Assembly: GCA_943787265.1 (NCBI GenBank)
Contig: CALSLT010000021.1
Coordinates: 1 to 64,000, forward strand
Source: an uncultured Planctomycetaceae bacterium
GTDB lineage: Bacteria; Planctomycetota; Planctomycetia; Planctomycetales; Planctomycetaceae
DNA: 64,000 nucleotides
Direction of reading: 5' to 3'
The notes under the pieces were generated by a model. The model made no database searches and was not told the DNA's origin. It was given only the letters and a program-made list of their open reading frames with translations. The translations under genes and the position numbers were made by a program. Shown here piece by piece: positions 1-9,519 of the stretch; position 1 is the stretch's first letter; every line of letters starts with the position of its first letter.

Positions 1-681
1 TGAGAAGCGATCCAGATAGAGCAGGTAGCTGACGTGGATCGGCACTTTGAACAGCGGCATTGTTGTGACGGGAATTTCGAGCAGCGGTCCGTCTTCAAGT
101 TCCCAGTGATGTGGTCTCAGCGTGCGAAAACCTTCACTGAACGTGCCGAAGAGTTTCTTTCGTTCTTCTTTCTCCTGCTCGTCGAGCTTCGCCGTCATGA
201 AGTAATACATCCGGGCGAGCGGTCCGAGGAACGTTGGGAAGGTCGAGCAGTCATACTGGTAGCCTCGACGCTGGAGAACTTTCAGCACGTCTGGCGAAAG
301 GCTGAAGCCTGGTCCTCGGAACCCAACAGGTGTCTCGCCAGTGGCAAGTTGAAGGGCTTCTTCCGTTCGAGCGAACTCTTTGTCGATCCGGTCCAGCGAG
401 TAGAGATGCAGCCACGGTTCGTGATGAAACGAGTGATTGCCAACCTCGTGCCCGTTCTCCGGGATGAGAGACAACGCTTCGTGATTCTTTTCGAAGACCG
501 CGTCCTGACCAACGACGAAGACGGTGATCTTCAGGTCTCGTTGGTCGAGAAAATCGATAAACCGCGGCACGACGATGTCGAGGTACGACGGAAACGATTC
601 CCATCCGGCGTCGCCGTGGGTTTTCATGTACGACCATTTGTTGTCGAGGTCGAGCGACAAGCTGGCGATAGGTTTTGACAT
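1..681 (-). CDS. Polysaccharide deacetylase (NodB fold), 3' end outside window
   Basis: Translating the complement from the ATG at 681 gives an open frame of 227 residues that continues past base 1, so the C-terminus is missing. The NodB pattern is clear: an early Asp pair in SLDLDN, the metal-binding NHSFHHEP (His-x3-His) near residue 80, and GFRGPGFS about 40 residues later. The family removes N- or O-acetyl groups from polysaccharides using a divalent metal. No signal peptide is seen, which fits the cytoplasmic or membrane-associated deacetylases found beside exosortase/EPS loci. The FAD oxidoreductase lies upstream on the same strand and the glycosyltransferase cluster further upstream, so a role in modifying a surface polymer is inferred. 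The substrate is unknown. Confidence 0.88.
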   Translation of the reverse strand, partial: MSKPIASLSLDLDNKWSYMKTHGDAGWESFPSYLDIVVPRFIDFLDQRDLKITVFVVGQDAVFEKNHEALSLIPENGHEVGNHSFHHEPWLHLYSLDRIDKEFARTEEALQLATGETPVGFRGPGFSLSPDVLKVLQRRGYQYDCSTFPTFLGPLARMYYFMTAKLDEQEKEERKKLFGTFSEGFRTLRPHHWELEDGPLLEIPVTTMPLFKVPIHVSYLLYLDRFS

Positions 682-717
682 GATTCGAATGTTCCAGGAC
701 AGCTTATTCAATTGGTG

Positions 718-771
718 TAGGGTGCGTCTTGACGCACCATCTCATTGTGTGGTGCGTCAAGACGCACCCTA
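718..771. repeat. Perfect 21-bp inverted repeat (REP-like)
   Basis: Arms at 718-738 and 751-771 are exact reverse complements around a 12-base loop. Each arm core (GGTGCGTCTTGACGCACC) is itself a near palindrome, so the unit can fold as one long hairpin or as two small ones. It lies between the deacetylase start and the end of the upstream gene. There is no T-run, so it is unlikely to be a simple terminator. Confidence 0.85.
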
Positions 772-805
772 CGTGTCTGTTCTCAGTCTGAATGATTAGT
801 TCCTC

Positions 806-898
806 GTTCCTACGCTTTGCGTGGGAACGTTCTTTTCGACGCTCCGCGTCGTGGACGCGGAGCGTCCCGATGTGTGTTCCCACGCGGAGCGTAGGAAC
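806..898. repeat. Nested double inverted repeat
   Basis: Outer arms 806-828 and 876-898 match as reverse complements except for two bases. Inside them, 838-850 and 854-866 (GACGCTCCGCGTC and its complement) form a second, perfect 13-bp hairpin. This hairpin-within-a-hairpin is typical of mobile REP/BIME-type units. It sits only 34 bases from the 718-771 repeat. Confidence 0.85.
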
Positions 899-918
899 AA
901 GTTTGTGTTCGGTAGTTG

Positions 919-2289
919 CTAGTGCTGAAGGACTTCGTCAGGCACAGCCTGAACTACGGACGGACGCTCCTGACCATCCAGCAGTAGATCGCGGACCGCG
1001 TCTTCGGCGAGTTTCACAGTTTCGTTGACGTTGAGTGTTCCGTTGGCGATGTGTGCCGAGTTGACGGCGAACACTCCGGGCAGGGACGTCTGCATCGGCG
1101 GCAACTGGTCCGAGTAATTCAACGTCGTCAGGGAGACGACGTGCCGAACTCGTGAGATGCGAAACTCGATTAGGTCGTCTCGCGTGAAATCTGGATACAT
1201 TCTCTCCAACGCTGACACGAATCGCTCCTGGATTGACTCGTCCGACTCTTCGAACAGAGGATCGTCAGGAGCAACGTACTTAGGCAGGTAAATGAGGTTG
1301 TGGCCGCCGAGTTCGGAACGGTCGACCAGAGTGGACATCTCGATCACCGCCGTAAATGGGACCCACGATTCCGTGATGTTCGTGACGTAGTATTCGGCCA
1401 GCGACTTCTTCAGCAGGGCCGACGCGCAGACGATTCCCTGATACTGCAAACCGTTGTGGCGGGTGTGTTCCTGCTCGGACAAGGCGGGGCACACATTTGA
1501 AATAAGCGGCGACGGAGTGGTCATGACGACCTTGTCGAACTCGGTCTTTGCATGATCTGTCGATTCGACCATGACCGTGCCAACGCCGGTTGGCTGGACG
1601 AGCTTTGTAGCTGAGTCAACTCGGACGTCGACTCCTTCGTCGATCAATTGCTGAGTAAACGCGTCCAGAATTCGAGCGTAGCCACCGGACATGTAACCGA
1701 ACATTTCTTTCTTCAGTCCGGTGCGCCTCGCAGCGTACATGCGGTCGATCGTGGCCCAGATGAAGGCGGCAGATGTCTTTGTGTAGTTTTCGCCGAGCTT
1801 GGCTCGCAGCAGAGGCAACCAGATTTTCTCGAACGTGCGAGACCCCGAGAGTTTTCTCAACCAGTCTGCGACGGGGATTTGCTCCAGTTTCTTCCAGTCT
1901 TTGAGTTTCGATGCGTAAAAGATCGTCGCACCGAGCCGGAACTTGTCGATCAGGCTGAGCGGCGGGAACTTCAGGAACTCGACATTGTTGGACATCGAGT
2001 AAAGCTGCCCGTCGGTGTAGAACCCGGTCTTCGTCTCGACCCAGTTCATCTGATCTTCGAGGTCGAGCTCTCTCAATATGTGCCGCCAGTGAATGTCTGA
2101 CAGCAGAGTGACGTGGTAGTGGCGGTCCCAGGTGACATCGCCGAGTTGCCAGGCGTCGGCTAGTCCGCCGAGATGCGGAGCGGATTCCATCAGCGTGACA
2201 TCATGCCCGGCTTGCGCGAGACGATGCGCGATCGTCATCCCAAGCACGCCGCCGCCGACGATTCCCCATTGTTGTTTTCGTTGGATCAT
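919..2289 (-). CDS. NAD(P)/FAD-dependent amine-oxidase-like oxidoreductase
   Basis: The 456-residue protein opens with a Rossmann dinucleotide-binding motif (GIVGGGVLGMTIAHRLA, about residues 9-25) followed by an acidic residue in TLMESAPHLGGLA. This is the FAD-binding pattern of the protoporphyrinogen-oxidase/amine-oxidase/desaturase superfamily. A second conserved stretch (PGVFAVNSAHIANGTLNVNETVKLAED) near the C-terminus matches the usual closing FAD contact. Orthologues often sit in surface-glycan clusters beside deacetylases and glycosyltransferases, but the substrate is not predictable. The last ~12 residues (VVQAVPDEVLQH) are encoded by a dispersed palindrome at 936-958, so the C-terminus may have been extended by a repeat insertion. 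No signal peptide. Confidence 0.85.
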   Translation of the reverse strand: MIQRKQQWGIVGGGVLGMTIAHRLAQAGHDVTLMESAPHLGGLADAWQLGDVTWDRHYHVTLLSDIHWRHILRELDLEDQMNWVETKTGFYTDGQLYSMSNNVEFLKFPPLSLIDKFRLGATIFYASKLKDWKKLEQIPVADWLRKLSGSRTFEKIWLPLLRAKLGENYTKTSAAFIWATIDRMYAARRTGLKKEMFGYMSGGYARILDAFTQQLIDEGVDVRVDSATKLVQPTGVGTVMVESTDHAKTEFDKVVMTTPSPLISNVCPALSEQEHTRHNGLQYQGIVCASALLKKSLAEYYVTNITESWVPFTAVIEMSTLVDRSELGGHNLIYLPKYVAPDDPLFEESDESIQERFVSALERMYPDFTRDDLIEFRISRVRHVVSLTTLNYSDQLPPMQTSLPGVFAVNSAHIANGTLNVNETVKLAEDAVRDLLLDGQERPSVVQAVPDEVLQH

Positions 2290-2451
2290 GATTATCTGAT
2301 TGCCTGCTAATTCCGTTTATTGCGTTTGTGCCGACCCTCACGCAGCAGATGTAGTGATTGATTAACTGTACCCCATAAATCAGTATGAGATTGGTGCATT
2401 GGTTCCAAAGTGAGCGCTTGCAGTCCTGGATTCATTTCAGCTTGCGGACAA

Positions 2452-2488
2452 CAAAAAAACAGCGGTAGATCTTGTGATCTACCGCTGT
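2452..2488 (-). terminator. Rho-independent terminator of the PEP-CTERM gene
   Basis: A perfect 13-bp stem (2459-2471 with 2476-2488, loop TTGT) is followed on the minus strand by a run of seven T's (complement of 2453-2459). It begins 34 bases after the PEP-CTERM stop codon. Confidence 0.9.
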
Positions 2489-2522
2489 CAGGTTTTGTAT
2501 AGAGGTCTGTTAGAGGTGAGCC

Positions 2523-3200
2523 TTACTGACTTTTCTGTTTTCGACGACGCGCCGCAAATCCTGCGAGGCCGATTCCGAAAATTGCAAGACTTGTTGGCTC
2601 AGGCACAGCGGGTGGTGCTCCACCACCGCCGGTAACGAAACTTTCGCTTCCGCCGTTTTCAAATGCCTGAACATGAATACCGACACGCAACGTGCTGTCA
2701 TCAAGAGCGGTTGTGACATCACTGAAGGAATGTCCGTTTGTCAATTCAAGCAGAATTCCAAGTGACTCACCGGGATTTACTCCATTCTTTGTGACCTTTG
2801 GCCTGTTTGAGTCGGCCGTGAGACCTCTCGTCGCTTCGAATCCAATCGTCGCTCCGCCGGGAAGGTTTCCTGGGTTCGCACCCTCTGAGAACGATACGCC
2901 TCGCTCAGAGTCGTCGATCGCAGCAATCGAGTCGATAAACAGTGACGGGTCGACATTGTCATCAAAATAGACATCCGTAATTGATGACTTCTCTGGACCG
3001 TTGTTGGTGAATTCAAAGTTTACGAATCCGCCTCCAGCGTCAGAGACCGTTAACGACAATTGGCTTTCGCCGATTGCCGTATTGAGTGTGTTGTTCGATG
3101 TAACGCCGGTAAAGCTGTAGGTCACGCCGGCATCAGCAGAACGGCCGGCGACTGCCGTTACTGCCAGCGCAAGGGCAATGAATTGGAACACTCTTTTCAT
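2523..3200 (-). CDS. PEP-CTERM sorting-domain protein
   Basis: The start is taken as the ATG at 3200, preceded by AAAGAGAG, because it begins a clean signal peptide (MKRVFQFIALALAVTAVAG). The open frame extends 48 codons further upstream but without signal-like sequence. The mature part is about 180 residues, rich in Gly, Ser, Asn and beta-formers, with no recognised enzyme domain. The C-terminus is a textbook PEP-CTERM tail: VPEP, a short hydrophobic helix (AIFGIGLAGFA) and an Arg/Lys cluster (RRRKQK). Such proteins are exported, processed by exosortase and anchored or released with exopolysaccharide. An exosortase gene is two genes upstream, so this may be its local substrate. A strong terminator follows. 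Confidence 0.92.
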   Translation of the reverse strand: MKRVFQFIALALAVTAVAGRSADAGVTYSFTGVTSNNTLNTAIGESQLSLTVSDAGGGFVNFEFTNNGPEKSSITDVYFDDNVDPSLFIDSIAAIDDSERGVSFSEGANPGNLPGGATIGFEATRGLTADSNRPKVTKNGVNPGESLGILLELTNGHSFSDVTTALDDSTLRVGIHVQAFENGGSESFVTGGGGAPPAVPEPTSLAIFGIGLAGFAARRRKQKSQ

Positions 3201-3487
3201 ACAGTCACTCTCTTTCGCATTAAGTAAATCACAAGCCATTACGTCCTGAAGGTCGTGTGCATTCAGCAAAGAAGTTCTGTCTGCTTCAGGCAAGCGACGT
3301 TCGAAAGACACATACGCACAATGGGCATTCGTTATGAGCAAGGCTCATGCCTACATGACCAAAGTCGGAATTCTCCACCAATAATTACAAAGTTCAGAGC
3401 ACAGTGATGCGTCGATGTATCAAGTGCGGTGTGATTCTGAATCCTCTCGTTAAATGCTGCATGTTTCCTGCGAGCATGTCATCCCGA

Positions 3488-4202
3488 TCAACGTTCGAGC
3501 AATCGCTCAACTACAGAATCGGGAGGAGACACCTCATGAAAGAGGTGCTCTTTAAAACCGTCTTTGAATGAATGGAAGAACTCCTGGGGAATACTGGTTT
3601 CGAGCGAGCTGGAGTCCCCGCCTCTGTCCCAGGTTATGTAGAGCTTGATAAGAGCTGATTCGTCGGCGAATTCCAATCGCGGATTTTCGGGAGCCGTCCA
3701 ATGGCCATCGGCCGTCCAGCACCACGTGATTCCCACACGGTCTTCCGAAAAGCCGGCTGGATTCAAGAATTCGGCCACAAGAACTTCGTGATTCCTGCTG
3801 CCATCATCAAATGTGAATTTGCGAGGCTCATCGTTAAGTCGGTAGCCACGAGCCTGATAACACGCTGTTGGTGGATGAACGGAAATTGGCCCCGGACGTC
3901 CGGCGAGCAACAGCAGGGTGACCGAATCGCCAGAGAGCCGATGCCTGTAACGACGCAAAACTGCTCCGCTTGCTTCCGTGATTCGAAGTTCCTCAGAATC
4001 CATGTCGAGAGACGTGCCCTCCCAATCTCCGCATTCGAGCGGAAGGCTTGCAAGCAATTCAGATACTCGTGTTCGCTTCTCTTCGCTAGCTGTCGTGTCT
4101 GCAAATCGACCGTCCGCAAGACCCGTCGCGACAAGTAGAGCAATGATCGCTCCACTGATCTGGATCAGCTTCGCATTCTGAAGTGATGGCAGAAGAGGCC
4201 AT
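3488..4202 (-). CDS. Exosortase-associated EpsI-like protein, start frameshifted
   Basis: The readable frame from the TTG at 4057 to the stop at 3488 carries the EpsI signature (VHPPTACYQARGY, about 60 residues into the frame) and a C-terminal domain typical of proteins that accompany exosortases. A membrane helix (ISGAIIALLVATGLA) lies in the same frame just upstream, but no ATG, GTG or TTG precedes it before the stop at 4247. An ATG at 4202 with an AGG-type ribosome site lies one frame off; dropping one base of the GG at 4197-4198 joins it to the helix and gives about 237 residues. I therefore place the start at 4202 and assume a one-base error. Family members are thought to assist exosortase or EPS assembly, without a proven reaction. 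The gene begins 33 bases after the exosortase stop. Confidence 0.75.
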
Positions 4203-4235
4203 GAATTACCTGGAAAAGTTGAACAGAGAGAGGAA

Positions 4236-5237
4236 TTACGCGTGAGTCAGTTCCTGGGTGGAACCAGAATGTTCCGGAATTGTTGTAGCACGGGGGCGAT
4301 CAGGTTCCGCCTCGAGTGTGGACTTCTCCGGCGTCTCGTCATCTGCAATGAACAGACAATCCAGCATCAGTAGCTCCGCCCATAGCAGAGCTGCGGCTCC
4401 CAGCGGCATCAGCCATCCCAACACGTCGTGCAGCATGCCGTGAATATCAGAATTTTCTGTTACCGCGTGCACAAGCCCCATCAGCGTTACACGGCAAACG
4501 TTGCAGATCAGCGCGACAGGTAAAGCACTCAACAGAAGAACTATTCGTTTCCAGCGTTCGCGTTCAACGACAAAGGCGGCGGCAGCGGCGAGCGCGGCGA
4601 AACCAGTCAGCATCCGCAGACCACTGCATGCCTCGGCGACACCGACGGGAGTCGTGCCAATCCAGACAACGTTTCCTTCGTGCCGCGATGCAAATCCGAG
4701 CGTCTGTAACGCAAATGTCGAGACCGAGGTTGCCAGATTCTGCAAGGGTTGCAGCACGCCAACTTCGAGGCGATAAGGCAACGGCATCATGAACAGAAGA
4801 AACACAATGGCTGGCCAGAGCGACTGGAACAGCCGGCCCCCCGCCAGCATCAGGCAGGCGCCCGATGCTGCGGGAATCAGTGAAACGGCCTCGAGTGACT
4901 CGAAATAATAAAACCCGCCAACTAGTTTCAGCAGGAGCCCTGTCACCAACAGTGGAAGTCCCCACCAGGAAGGGGCGAGGCTCTGGTCATCCGTGGGCAC
5001 TCCTCGCATCCAGACAATTGCGACAGCGACGAGTGGGATCATGGGACCGTGAGAATACTGTGGGTCGCTTTCCCACCGTCTCGCGAAGCCAAGAAGGACT
5101 GGCCAGAAAAGCCAGACCATCGTGAACAACACGGAAACTGAAGCCAGTACGGCTGGTCCTGACAGCGGATTCCGGTGTGATGTCGTCGGTGTAAACTTCA
5201 ACGTATTCTCAACTTCCGCGTTGAAATAATCGCACAA
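4236..5237 (-). CDS. Exosortase (EpsH/XrtA-type transmembrane cysteine protease)
   Basis: The 333-residue polytopic membrane protein has about eight hydrophobic helices. The exosortase/archaeosortase catalytic triad is visible: Cys204 in EACSG, Arg249 in NVCR and His270 in MLHD, with the usual spacing. The HGPMIPL and PLPY motifs of EpsH proteins are also present. The family recognises PEP-CTERM tails at the membrane and is believed to act as a transpeptidase. It is followed at once by the EpsI-like gene and then by a PEP-CTERM protein, and preceded 34 bases upstream by the TPR gene, so all four are probably one transcription unit. Confidence 0.93.
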   Translation of the reverse strand: MCDYFNAEVENTLKFTPTTSHRNPLSGPAVLASVSVLFTMVWLFWPVLLGFARRWESDPQYSHGPMIPLVAVAIVWMRGVPTDDQSLAPSWWGLPLLVTGLLLKLVGGFYYFESLEAVSLIPAASGACLMLAGGRLFQSLWPAIVFLLFMMPLPYRLEVGVLQPLQNLATSVSTFALQTLGFASRHEGNVVWIGTTPVGVAEACSGLRMLTGFAALAAAAAFVVERERWKRIVLLLSALPVALICNVCRVTLMGLVHAVTENSDIHGMLHDVLGWLMPLGAAALLWAELLMLDCLFIADDETPEKSTLEAEPDRPRATTIPEHSGSTQELTHA

Positions 5238-5271
5238 AGGTTGTCATGTACCAAACTCAAAACACCATAAA

Positions 5272-7939
5272 TCAATAATCAATCTCAAGTGCCAATTGCC
5301 TTTCGTGTGACGTCACGCTGGCCAGTGAGAAACCGCCATCACGAGCCTCAGCAAAAATCTTGCGGGCGTTTTCGTAATCACCGGTCCGATGTAGAGCGAT
5401 CGCTAGATGGAACTTCGCGTCCGGACCAGCCCCCAGCCGGATTGCTTTCGTAAAGTCTTCCGCCGCTATTCTGCTGTTTCCGAGAGCAATGTTGATGCAG
5501 CCTCGGGTATCGAGCAGGTCAGGACGCTCACCTGCGACCTCAATTGCATGCTCGATGAGCCTCTCAGCGTGTATTAATTTTTGCTGCTTGACAAACATCA
5601 ACCATGCAGAATTATTCAATGCGTTTACGTGATCGGGTTGTAACTCCAGAACTTTTGCATACTCAGGCTCAGCCTGCGAATCACGCCCCATCATGAGATA
5701 AAGATCTGCAAGCGCCATTCTGACCTCGACTTTAACACTTGGTGCGATCCGTGATGGGGCAGCAATTGCCACCGGAACGTCGGTCTGACGATTCAATTCT
5801 TTAACGAGAACCGATTCCAGTTCGGCAAGGCTTTGAGGAGCAGATGGGTGCTGACGTGCGGCTGCCAGCCAGAGCAATGCCAGTCGCTCAGGGCGCATCG
5901 GCCCAGCCTGCCCGACACCATTGAACTGCTTCGTCAAATCGTCCGGCGCTAAGGTGATACTCAACCATCTGTGGAATCGAGCCACGGTCGAATTCGACCA
6001 TCCTGTCCAGAACAGTCCCCGCGAATTCATCCAGTTGCTCAGCTCTTGTGGCATCCGACTTACGAAGTGAACGCGCAGCTCCGGCTACTCCTGATACCAG
6101 AACTCCGGCAGCCTCGATCCACTCTTTTTCTGCCAGTCCGGCAAGGCGTTCACTGGCAAGCGTTTGAAGTCGATCTGCATCGGTTGAACATGCGAGTATC
6201 ATCGTTGTTACTGGCCGAGGATCACCGCGATCGATGGTAACAATGGTCTCAAGAATCGAAGAGTCCACCACGTCAATCGACGAGGTTAGAGCAACGACAT
6301 CGATCAGTCTCTCCTGAACGTCATCCCGTGAATCAAGCACGCGCTGTGCCTGTAAATACTCTTCGTGGGAAACATGTAAAATTGCGGTGAAGAGACATCG
6401 AACGCGTGGAGAAAGCTCTGAGTCGTCCTTCGAAACCAGGTTGGAGAGACTGAATTGCGGACGAAGCCGATTCCGACCTGGACTGCCAGTGTTGTCTGCG
6501 GACCGTCTTCCGGCGTTAGCCAGAACCTTACCCAACCGTGGGATTGACTTGAGCGCGCGAATCGCATCGTTGTATTCGCCGGAAGCCGCGAGCGAAAACG
6601 CCATTGATAAGCGAACGAGTCGGTTGCCTCGCTCTAACTGTAGAACTCGCAGCCATGCTTCCGTGGCGTTTTCCCAGTCTGCAAGCTGCTCGTAACACGA
6701 GGCTTCAAGACGACCGACGACAGCAGCGACCGGCGATGATTCAATGCTGCTTTGGCCAGCCTCGTGCAGAAGATTCGCTGCCTCAGCAATATTGCCTTTC
6801 TGAAGCGTGGAAACGGCAACCAGAAGGTCGGCATAGTCCTTGTTAGTTTCTGGAGACCTGAGCTTCGAATTTCGAATTCGGTCAATGTACTCTTCTGCTG
6901 AATCAAATTGACGGTTTTCAAGAAGTTGCCATGTCAGTTGAAAATGAAGGTCCAGATTCTCTGGAACACGGTCGAGGGCCTTCTGCAGAGTCGCAACTGA
7001 CTGTTCACGCTGCCCGGCATATACCTGAAGCTGGGCCAGTGACATGTCCAGGTAGACGGATTCGGGATGATCCTTGATCGCTGTCGCTAATGGCTCGCTC
7101 AGTCGAACCTGTAGTTCTTTGGCAAGCTTTGATTCATGCTGCCCGTCTTCGTACGCCGCAATTCGAATGGCAATTCGAGAAGTTGGTATTAGCTGTTCAA
7201 TACGACCGTCCCAAATGTCGAGTGCCTGCATTAACTGTTGGCTGGCTTCGAGGGACGTTGCCCTGAGTAAGTTCGTACTCTGCGATTGTTGCCAGCGTCT
7301 CAAAGCTCCGGTCACCACTTTTCTGAAGTCGGTCAATGGCCTTCGCAGATGCCTGATCATCTCCAAAAACGACTTTGTAAAGAACAGCAAGTCGTTGATT
7401 TGCTCCAACATGGTTTTCGTCATATCGGCTCGCCGTTCGATACCGTCTGATCGCATCGATGATCCGCCTGTCAGCTTCGGCCGATTTGCCAGCCAGATAC
7501 AATACCTCGGCCTCACCGGGGAAACCGATCTGCCAGAATTTTTGCGTTTTTGACAGCAGTTTCGGTTCGTTCGAGTTTCAAAGAGATTTTCACAAGTCGA
7601 CGTCGAATATCGTGCTTGTAGTAGTCGACATTCAGAATTTGCTCGTAAAGTTCGCTGGCTTCTTCAAACTCATTGTAACCCTCGGCCAGTGCGTGAGCGC
7701 AAGCGGCCATTGCCTCAAGGTCTTGAGGATGGTGTTGCAGGTAGAGCCTCAGGTGAGAGACCGCATCATGCCATTCCTCGTTTGCTGATGCTGAGATTCC
7801 GGTTCCACGGGGCGCGCTCAACGGTTGCAGCAAATTGAACTCGGTGTGCCACAACAATCCCGACACTGCCTGTGAGTACTAAGGTCAGCGTTATAAAAAT
7901 CAGCTTTCGATTCAGCCGAATTTGACGGCGTTTTGCCAT
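5272..7939 (-). pseudogene. TPR-repeat membrane protein (exosortase locus), split by four frame changes
   Basis: Five consecutive open segments in changing frames join into one protein of about 888 residues. It starts at the ATG at 7939 with MAKRRQIRLNRKL and a membrane helix (IFITLTLVLTGSVGIVVA). Helical TPR units follow, for example AEEYIDRIRN, YEQILNVDYYKHDIRRRL and, at the end, YAKVLELQPDHVNALNNSAWL. Each frame change is repaired by removing one G from a plus-strand G-run: 7809-7812, 7518-7521, 7252-7254 and 5891-5893. Codons on both sides stay conserved in character. A large TPR protein is a usual member of PEP-CTERM/EPS loci (PrsT-like) and probably scaffolds the export machinery. The gene is either intact and misread, or recently broken. 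Confidence 0.8.
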
Positions 7940-8312
7940 GATCCACAATTCCAATTAATACAAACGGACGCCGAATATCGTCGACAGGAGTGCCAGAACG
8001 TTTGGCAGCCGAAGTGGACACGATTTACTATCCACAGAATTCCACAGTTTGAATCTGCGCTCCAGAATCTGTTCCGCCGGCATTATTGATCGCTCTGCAG
8101 TTGAATTTTCACTCCGACGGCACCGTTCAAGCGATTTGTCAGGGCTGGCAATAAATTCCAGATCGAGAGATATCACGGCAGCGCTTCACTCACCGATTTC
8201 TCAATCGACATGAAACGTTGAAGACTGGCCGCTACTGCGGCTAGTGGTCGGTGCAGGGGCCGATTGATTGCCAGATTCCGTGGAAGTACGGGACGTTGCC
8301 AGAATGCAACGC
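7940..8312. other. Gene-free interval between GT4 and the TPR gene
   Basis: These 373 bases hold no convincing gene. A 73-codon minus-strand frame (7955-8176) has no recognisable domain and no good ribosome site. A modest GC hairpin at 8222-8248, downstream of the GT4 stop, has no T-run. The promoter of the TPR-exosortase unit probably lies here, but no clear -35/-10 pair can be named. Confidence 0.4.
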
Positions 8313-9509
8313 TTAACCTGGCGAAGCAGTTCTGACTGCCGGATGCGGAGCCTGCCCCAGTAGCTTGTCAATGTGCTGCTCGAAGCAGTCGAGATGTTGG
8401 TCCCATGTGTATTGCTCGCGGACCTGGGTTTGAGCGTTGGCGGAAAGCTGCGGGAGTATTTCTGGACTGGCGATCACTTCAGTCAGCCGTTTGCGAAAGT
8501 GATCCTCGTCGTCGGCAATCAACCCCGTGACGTTGTCTTCAACGACTTCGGAAAACGGGACGCGGTATTGATCGCCGTCTTCGCGAATGACGAGTGCCGG
8601 AGTTCCGTTGGCCATTGATTCCAGAAGGACCAATGGCATGTTTTCCAGCTTCGATGGGAACAGCAGAAGGTCAGCCTTTGCATACCACTCGGCAGGATTC
8701 GCCTGGTAGCCTCGCAGATTAACGTGCGAAGTCAGCATTAGTTCCGCAACTAGCGTGCGGCAATCATCAAGTTCCGGGCCGTCGCCGACGACGTCGAGAG
8801 TCCAGTTTGCCCCTCGATTAGATGCCAAAGACTCCAGCACAAATCTCAGATTCTTCGAAGCCACGAGCCGTCCGACGAAGAGCAACCGAAGTGGCCGGAC
8901 AGCAGCTTCAGGACTCTCACCAGGAACCGTCTCGGGTGCGTCGATGCCGGTCGGATTGATCAGGATCGGAGCCTGCAGAGCTTCGGCCCCGTAGAATTGT
9001 TGCAGCGCGTTAGTGGCTGATTGATTAAACCGGACGATCGTCGACGAATTCCGCAACGCCCACGTTTGCTGCTTGATGTAGAAGTGTCGGGTGAGGCGGT
9101 GCTGAAGTCCCGTCATCCCGTAGCTGTCGATTTCGTGGGCGATAACCAGTGAGTGAGCGAGGTACAGCCACGGACTTCTCGGAAAACGTTTTGCGTGAGC
9201 TTTCAGAAACAGATGTTCGGTTCCAATCACAATGTCCGGTTCGTCGAGCACCGCCGACGCAATGTCGCGACGTGACTGCAATCCCTGTAGCGTTGCCGCG
9301 AATCGCCATGCTCCGGGAATCGCATTCCAATCACGGCGCGGGAGGCAGGTCACTTCGATGTCGCCCCAGTCTTCATCGCCATCGTCGAAACTGACCACCG
9401 AGATTCGATGACCACGCGCGGCAAGCCGACGGATCATCTCTCGATTGTAGATATGACTGCCGGCAGTCGGTTTCAGCGACCCGGCAAGCACTCGAATATG
9501 GAGACGCAT
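8313..9509 (-). CDS. Glycosyltransferase family 4 (GT-B fold)
   Basis: The start is set at the ATG at 9509 (MRLHIRVLAGSLKPTAGSHI), just after the upstream acyltransferase stop; the frame stays open further up but overlaps that gene. The ~398-residue protein has a GT-B layout: an N-terminal acceptor half with SHIYNREMIRRLAARGH, and a C-terminal Rossmann half with LLFVGRLVASKNL, GDGPELDDC and LLFPSKLENMPLVLLESMA. The last stretch carries the E-x7-E element of retaining GT4 enzymes that contact the sugar-nucleotide. Nothing suggests export, so it probably acts at the cytoplasmic membrane face. The gap of 10 bases to the acyltransferase indicates co-translation in a surface-polysaccharide operon. 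Donor and acceptor are not predictable. Confidence 0.9.
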   Translation of the reverse strand: MRLHIRVLAGSLKPTAGSHIYNREMIRRLAARGHRISVVSFDDGDEDWGDIEVTCLPRRDWNAIPGAWRFAATLQGLQSRRDIASAVLDEPDIVIGTEHLFLKAHAKRFPRSPWLYLAHSLVIAHEIDSYGMTGLQHRLTRHFYIKQQTWALRNSSTIVRFNQSATNALQQFYGAEALQAPILINPTGIDAPETVPGESPEAAVRPLRLLFVGRLVASKNLRFVLESLASNRGANWTLDVVGDGPELDDCRTLVAELMLTSHVNLRGYQANPAEWYAKADLLLFPSKLENMPLVLLESMANGTPALVIREDGDQYRVPFSEVVEDNVTGLIADDEDHFRKRLTEVIASPEILPQLSANAQTQVREQYTWDQHLDCFEQHIDKLLGQAPHPAVRTASPG

Positions 9510-9519
9510 GGTTTCGGAC

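Noticed and set aside
34..678. 214-codon open frame on the plus strand
   Set aside because: It is antisense to the deacetylase, whose NodB motifs are clear; the plus-strand product has no domain.
7955..8176. 73-codon minus-strand frame upstream of the TPR gene
   Set aside because: No domain, poor ribosome site, unremarkable composition.
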